Of a stretch of 7,927 bases of DNA, positions 5,983-7,927 are shown piece after piece. The notes below the pieces were generated by a model. That model was not told the DNA's origin. It worked only from the letters and a program-made list of their open reading frames with translations, and searched no databases. The position numbers and the translations under genes were made by a program. Within the stretch, counting starts at the first letter, position 1, and every line of letters starts with the position of its first letter. The stretch is from NCBI GenBank assembly GCA_051745395.1, contig JBNJEA010000139.1, positions 1-7,927 on the forward strand. Reading direction: 5' to 3'. Source of the DNA: JBNJEA01 sp051745395. GTDB taxonomy: Bacteria; Desulfobacterota; Desulfobacteria; Desulfobacterales; Desulfosalsimonadaceae.

Positions 5983-7116
5983 ATGAGTACGAAAAGAGAT
6001 TATTATGAAGTTCTGGGCGTTGACAGAGGCGCCGATGCCAATGAGTTGAAATCCAAATACCGGAAAATCGCTTTGAAATATCATCCGGATCGAAACCCGG
6101 ATGATCAGCAAGCCGAGGAAAAGTTCAAAGAGGCCGCAGAGGCCTACGAAGTGCTTTCCAATCCGGAAAAACGCCAGATTTATGACCAGTTCGGCCACCA
6201 GGGCCTTGATGGCATGCGAAATGGCGGCCAAGGCGGCGGATTTCAGGATTTTGACGACATTTTTTCCAGTTTCGGCGATATTTTCGAGGATTTTTTCGGA
6301 TTCCGCAGCGGCCGCCGCGGGGGACAGGCGCGGGCGCGCCGCGGGGCGGATTTGCGTTATGATTTAACCATCGAGTTTATGGACGCGGCATTCGGCAAGG
6401 ATACCGAGGTCGAACTGGAAAAGATGGAAGCCTGCGGTACCTGCAAGGGCAGCGGCGCAAAGCCGGGCACGGAACCGGAAACCTGCGGGCAATGCAACGG
6501 CAGCGGTCAATATGTGCGGACCCAGGGGTTTTTCCAGGTCAAAAGCGCATGCCCCCGATGCCGGGGCCATGGAAAAATTTTAAGAGACCCCTGCCCGGAA
6601 TGCCGGGGCAGACAGCAGGTGGCGGTCAAAAAAACAGTGGAATTAAAAATTCCCGCCGGCGTGGATCACGGCTCCAAGCTCCGGCTGTCCGGGGAGGGCG
6701 AAGCCGGGGTTAACGGCGGCCCGGCAGGCGATCTCTACGTCTTTATCCATGTGAAGCCGCATGAATTTTTCGAACGTCAGGGCACTGACATTGTCACCAA
6801 GATTGAGCTCTCTTTTGTCCAGGCGGCCCTGGGAGATGAAATTACGGTTTCCACGCTTACCGGCGAGGAAACCGTCAAGATCCCCCGCGGCACCCAGTAC
6901 GGCGACACTATGCGCCTGACCAACCACGGGGTGCCGTCGCTGCGCAACGGGCTGCCCGGCGACCAGATCATCCAGGTGGTCTTAAAAACCCCGAAACATC
7001 TCAACAAGCGCCAGGAAGAGATTTTAAAGGAATTTGCCAACCTTGAGTCGGAAAAGTTTACCTCAAAGATCAAGCGGATTTTCAAGAGTGGGGCCTCCAA
7101 GGCGGCCAAGTCGTAA
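5983..7116 (+). CDS. dnaJ: Chaperone DnaJ (Hsp40, type I)
   Basis: Cytoplasmic co-chaperone that binds unfolded protein and stimulates DnaK ATPase. All four parts of a class I DnaJ are present in 377 residues, the usual length. They are the J domain (about 1-70) with the HPD motif at 34-36; a Gly/Phe-rich linker with repeated FGDIFEDFFGF-type segments (about 73-115); a zinc domain with four CxxC knuckles at Cys151/154, 168/171, 190/193 and 204/207; and the C-terminal substrate-binding/dimer domain. Three knuckles carry CxxCxGxG; the fourth ends GRQ instead of GxG. There is no strong ribosome site before the ATG at 5983, but the J domain starts immediately (STKRDYYEVLGV), so the start is secure. 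It is not next to dnaK or grpE in this window and seems to be transcribed alone, ending at the hairpin at 7181-7220. Confidence 0.97.
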   Translation: MSTKRDYYEVLGVDRGADANELKSKYRKIALKYHPDRNPDDQQAEEKFKEAAEAYEVLSNPEKRQIYDQFGHQGLDGMRNGGQGGGFQDFDDIFSSFGDIFEDFFGFRSGRRGGQARARRGADLRYDLTIEFMDAAFGKDTEVELEKMEACGTCKGSGAKPGTEPETCGQCNGSGQYVRTQGFFQVKSACPRCRGHGKILRDPCPECRGRQQVAVKKTVELKIPAGVDHGSKLRLSGEGEAGVNGGPAGDLYVFIHVKPHEFFERQGTDIVTKIELSFVQAALGDEITVSTLTGEETVKIPRGTQYGDTMRLTNHGVPSLRNGLPGDQIIQVVLKTPKHLNKRQEEILKEFANLESEKFTSKIKRIFKSGASKAAKS

Positions 7117-7124
7117 GGAAGGGG

Positions 7125-7172
7125 CTGAGGGACTGAGGCACTAAGGGACTGAGGGACTAAGGGACTTTTAGG
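7125..7172 (+). repeat. Octamer tandem array, consensus CTRAGGGA
   Basis: Five consecutive 8-base units start 9 bases after the dnaJ stop: CTGAGGGA (7125), CTGAGGCA (7133), CTAAGGGA (7141), CTGAGGGA (7149), CTAAGGGA (7157). A decayed unit CTTTTAGG (7165) follows, and a further related fragment (AAGGCACTGA) runs to 7186. Each unit contains TGA or TAA, and because 8 is not a multiple of 3 the stops fall in all three forward frames. Confidence 0.85.
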
Positions 7173-7180
7173 AAATAAGG

Positions 7181-7220
7181 CACTGATGAGGCGGCCGGCG
7201 CCTCCAGTGTCTTGATTTTT
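7181..7220 (+). terminator. Intrinsic terminator of dnaJ
   Basis: CACTG(AT)GAGGCG pairs with CGCCTCCAGTG around the loop GCCGG (7194-7198): eleven base pairs with a two-base bulge, very GC-rich in the upper half. The tail TCTTGATTTTT (7210-7220) is T-rich though interrupted. It separates dnaJ from queD. Confidence 0.6.
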
Positions 7221-7254
7221 GTGGGGCATCGATATAGAAAATGGGACAGCGGCG

Positions 7255-7629
7255 ATGTATGAATTAAAAGTGCAGACCCGGTTTGCAGCAGCGCACCAGC
7301 TTAAAATGGTGACGGAAAAATGTGAAAACTTACACGGGCATAACTGGAAGGTGGAGTTGCATGTGGCGGGCAACGCCCTTAAACCGTCGGGTGTTTTAAT
7401 CGATTTCGGCGTCGTCAAGGGCTATCTCAATGAAATCATCGATACCCTGGATCACAAGTTCTTAAACGAACTGCCGGCCTTTGAAAACCAGAACCCCTCC
7501 TCGGAACAGATCGCGCATTACATCGCCGATCAATTCCGGCAAAAGATTGCCGATGACAGCATCCATGTGTCCCGGGTCAGCGTCTGGGAATCCGACGATG
7601 CATGCGCCACGTATTATCCTGATCAATAG
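7255..7629 (+). CDS. queD: 6-carboxy-5,6,7,8-tetrahydropterin synthase (QueD)
   Basis: Converts 7,8-dihydroneopterin triphosphate to 6-carboxytetrahydropterin, the second step of preQ0/queuosine synthesis after GTP cyclohydrolase. The 124-residue protein matches the PTPS fold. It has zinc ligands His14 (FAAAHQL), His27 and His29 (NLHGHNW), and the active-site Cys23 in CENLHGH, which marks QueD rather than sepiapterin-forming homologues. Also present are DFG at 50-52, LDHKFLNE with Asp66/His67, the NPSSEQIA segment (80-87), and Glu112 in VWES near the end for pterin binding. The start at 7255 gives the usual N-terminus (MYELKVQTRFAAAH); the in-frame TTG at 7219 lies in the preceding terminator tail. 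The ribosome site is weak. A poor promoter (TTGATT/TATAGA, spacer 15, 7212-7238) could serve it. No other que genes are in view. It overlaps pyrE tail-to-tail. Confidence 0.93.
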   Translation: MYELKVQTRFAAAHQLKMVTEKCENLHGHNWKVELHVAGNALKPSGVLIDFGVVKGYLNEIIDTLDHKFLNELPAFENQNPSSEQIAHYIADQFRQKIADDSIHVSRVSVWESDDACATYYPDQ

Positions 7630-7927
7630 TGCCGGCAGGCGGCCATCAGTTCATCCCGGGTAATAATAGCCGATACATCGGTCACATGTTTTCGGATATT
7701 TTCCATGCCGCCTTCCTGGCGATCAATAAGCACGACCACCGAGGAAACGTCAAGGCCTTCCTCCCGGGCCCGTTCAATCGCCTTGATGGTTGAGCCGCCG
7801 GTGGTGACCACATCTTCGACGATGGCCACGCGCTCGCCTTTGGCCAAATCGCCTTCAATCCATTTGACAATGCCGTGATCCTTCTGGGTTTTGCGGATGG
7901 AAAACGCCTTGACCGGTCCGGCTTCGA
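7623..7927 (-). CDS. pyrE: Orotate phosphoribosyltransferase, 5' partial
   Basis: Transfers the phosphoribosyl group of PRPP to orotate, giving OMP in de novo pyrimidine synthesis. About 100 C-terminal residues are visible; the N-terminal half lies beyond the right edge. Reading in from the edge the frame gives FSIRKTQKDHG, the conserved Arg/Lys loop that closes over the active site. Then comes IEGDLAKGERVAIVED and the PRPP-binding VEDVVTTGGST signature, followed by IDRQEGG and a short C-terminus (MAACRHY). The TTG at 7847 is only an internal Leu codon, because homology continues upstream of it to the edge. The stop codon at 7623-7625 lies inside the end of queD on the other strand, so the two genes overlap by 7 bases with no room for a terminator between them. 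Confidence 0.94.
   Translation of the reverse strand, partial: EAGPVKAFSIRKTQKDHGIVKWIEGDLAKGERVAIVEDVVTTGGSTIKAIERAREEGLDVSSVVVLIDRQEGGMENIRKHVTDVSAIITRDELMAACRHY

Noticed and set aside
7125..7172. Short CRISPR-like repeats after dnaJ
   Set aside because: Units are 8 bases and directly abutting with no spacers, so this is a microsatellite-type array, not a CRISPR.
6777..7418. Minus-strand open frame of 213 codons spanning the dnaJ-queD junction
   Set aside because: It crosses the ends of two well-supported genes, the repeat array and the terminator, and has low-complexity Ser/Pro/Leu content without a family signature.

Overview
This is a 7.9-kb stretch of bacterial chromosome with a moderately high GC content. 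It holds eight protein genes, two of them cut by the window edges, and no RNA gene, CRISPR array or insertion sequence that I can see. The mix suggests an anaerobic Gram-negative bacterium, probably of the Desulfobacterota (sulfate-reducer type). The reasons are a menaquinone-type MenG/UbiE, an outer-membrane beta-barrel, a PEGA lipoprotein, an exported subtilase with a stub resembling the Gly-rich 'GGCFIATA' C-terminus, and GGGACTRA-type intergenic tandem repeats. That placement is inference from family knowledge, not a proven assignment.

Layout, left half (+ strand): the 3' part of an acyl-CoA synthetase (1-1455) is followed after 30 bases by a small Cys-rich protein (1486-1752), probably in the same transcript. 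A PEGA-domain lipoprotein (1847-2194) has its own extended -10 promoter, and that promoter sits inside a 15-bp imperfect inverted repeat. Next is a secreted S8 serine protease (2356-4230) with a beta-sandwich inserted in its catalytic domain.

Middle: a two-gene minus-strand operon faces the protease. ubiE/menG (5034-5786) overlaps a DUF481 outer-membrane protein gene (4273-5037) by an ATGA. The 196-bp region between ubiE and dnaJ is divergent and carries back-to-back candidate promoters and several dyads.

Right half: a complete DnaJ (5983-7116) is followed by an octamer tandem array and a hairpin terminator, then queD (7255-7629) for queuosine/7-deazaguanine synthesis. queD overlaps tail-to-tail with pyrE (minus strand, running off the right edge).

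Most of the window is ordinary housekeeping and envelope content, and I find no convincing multi-gene undescribed system. The items worth a second look are regulatory or structural: the dyad around the lipoprotein promoter, the structured ubiE-dnaJ divergent region, the octamer array whose units put stop codons in all three forward frames, the truncated C-terminal stub of the protease, and the unassigned four-to-six-cysteine small protein.
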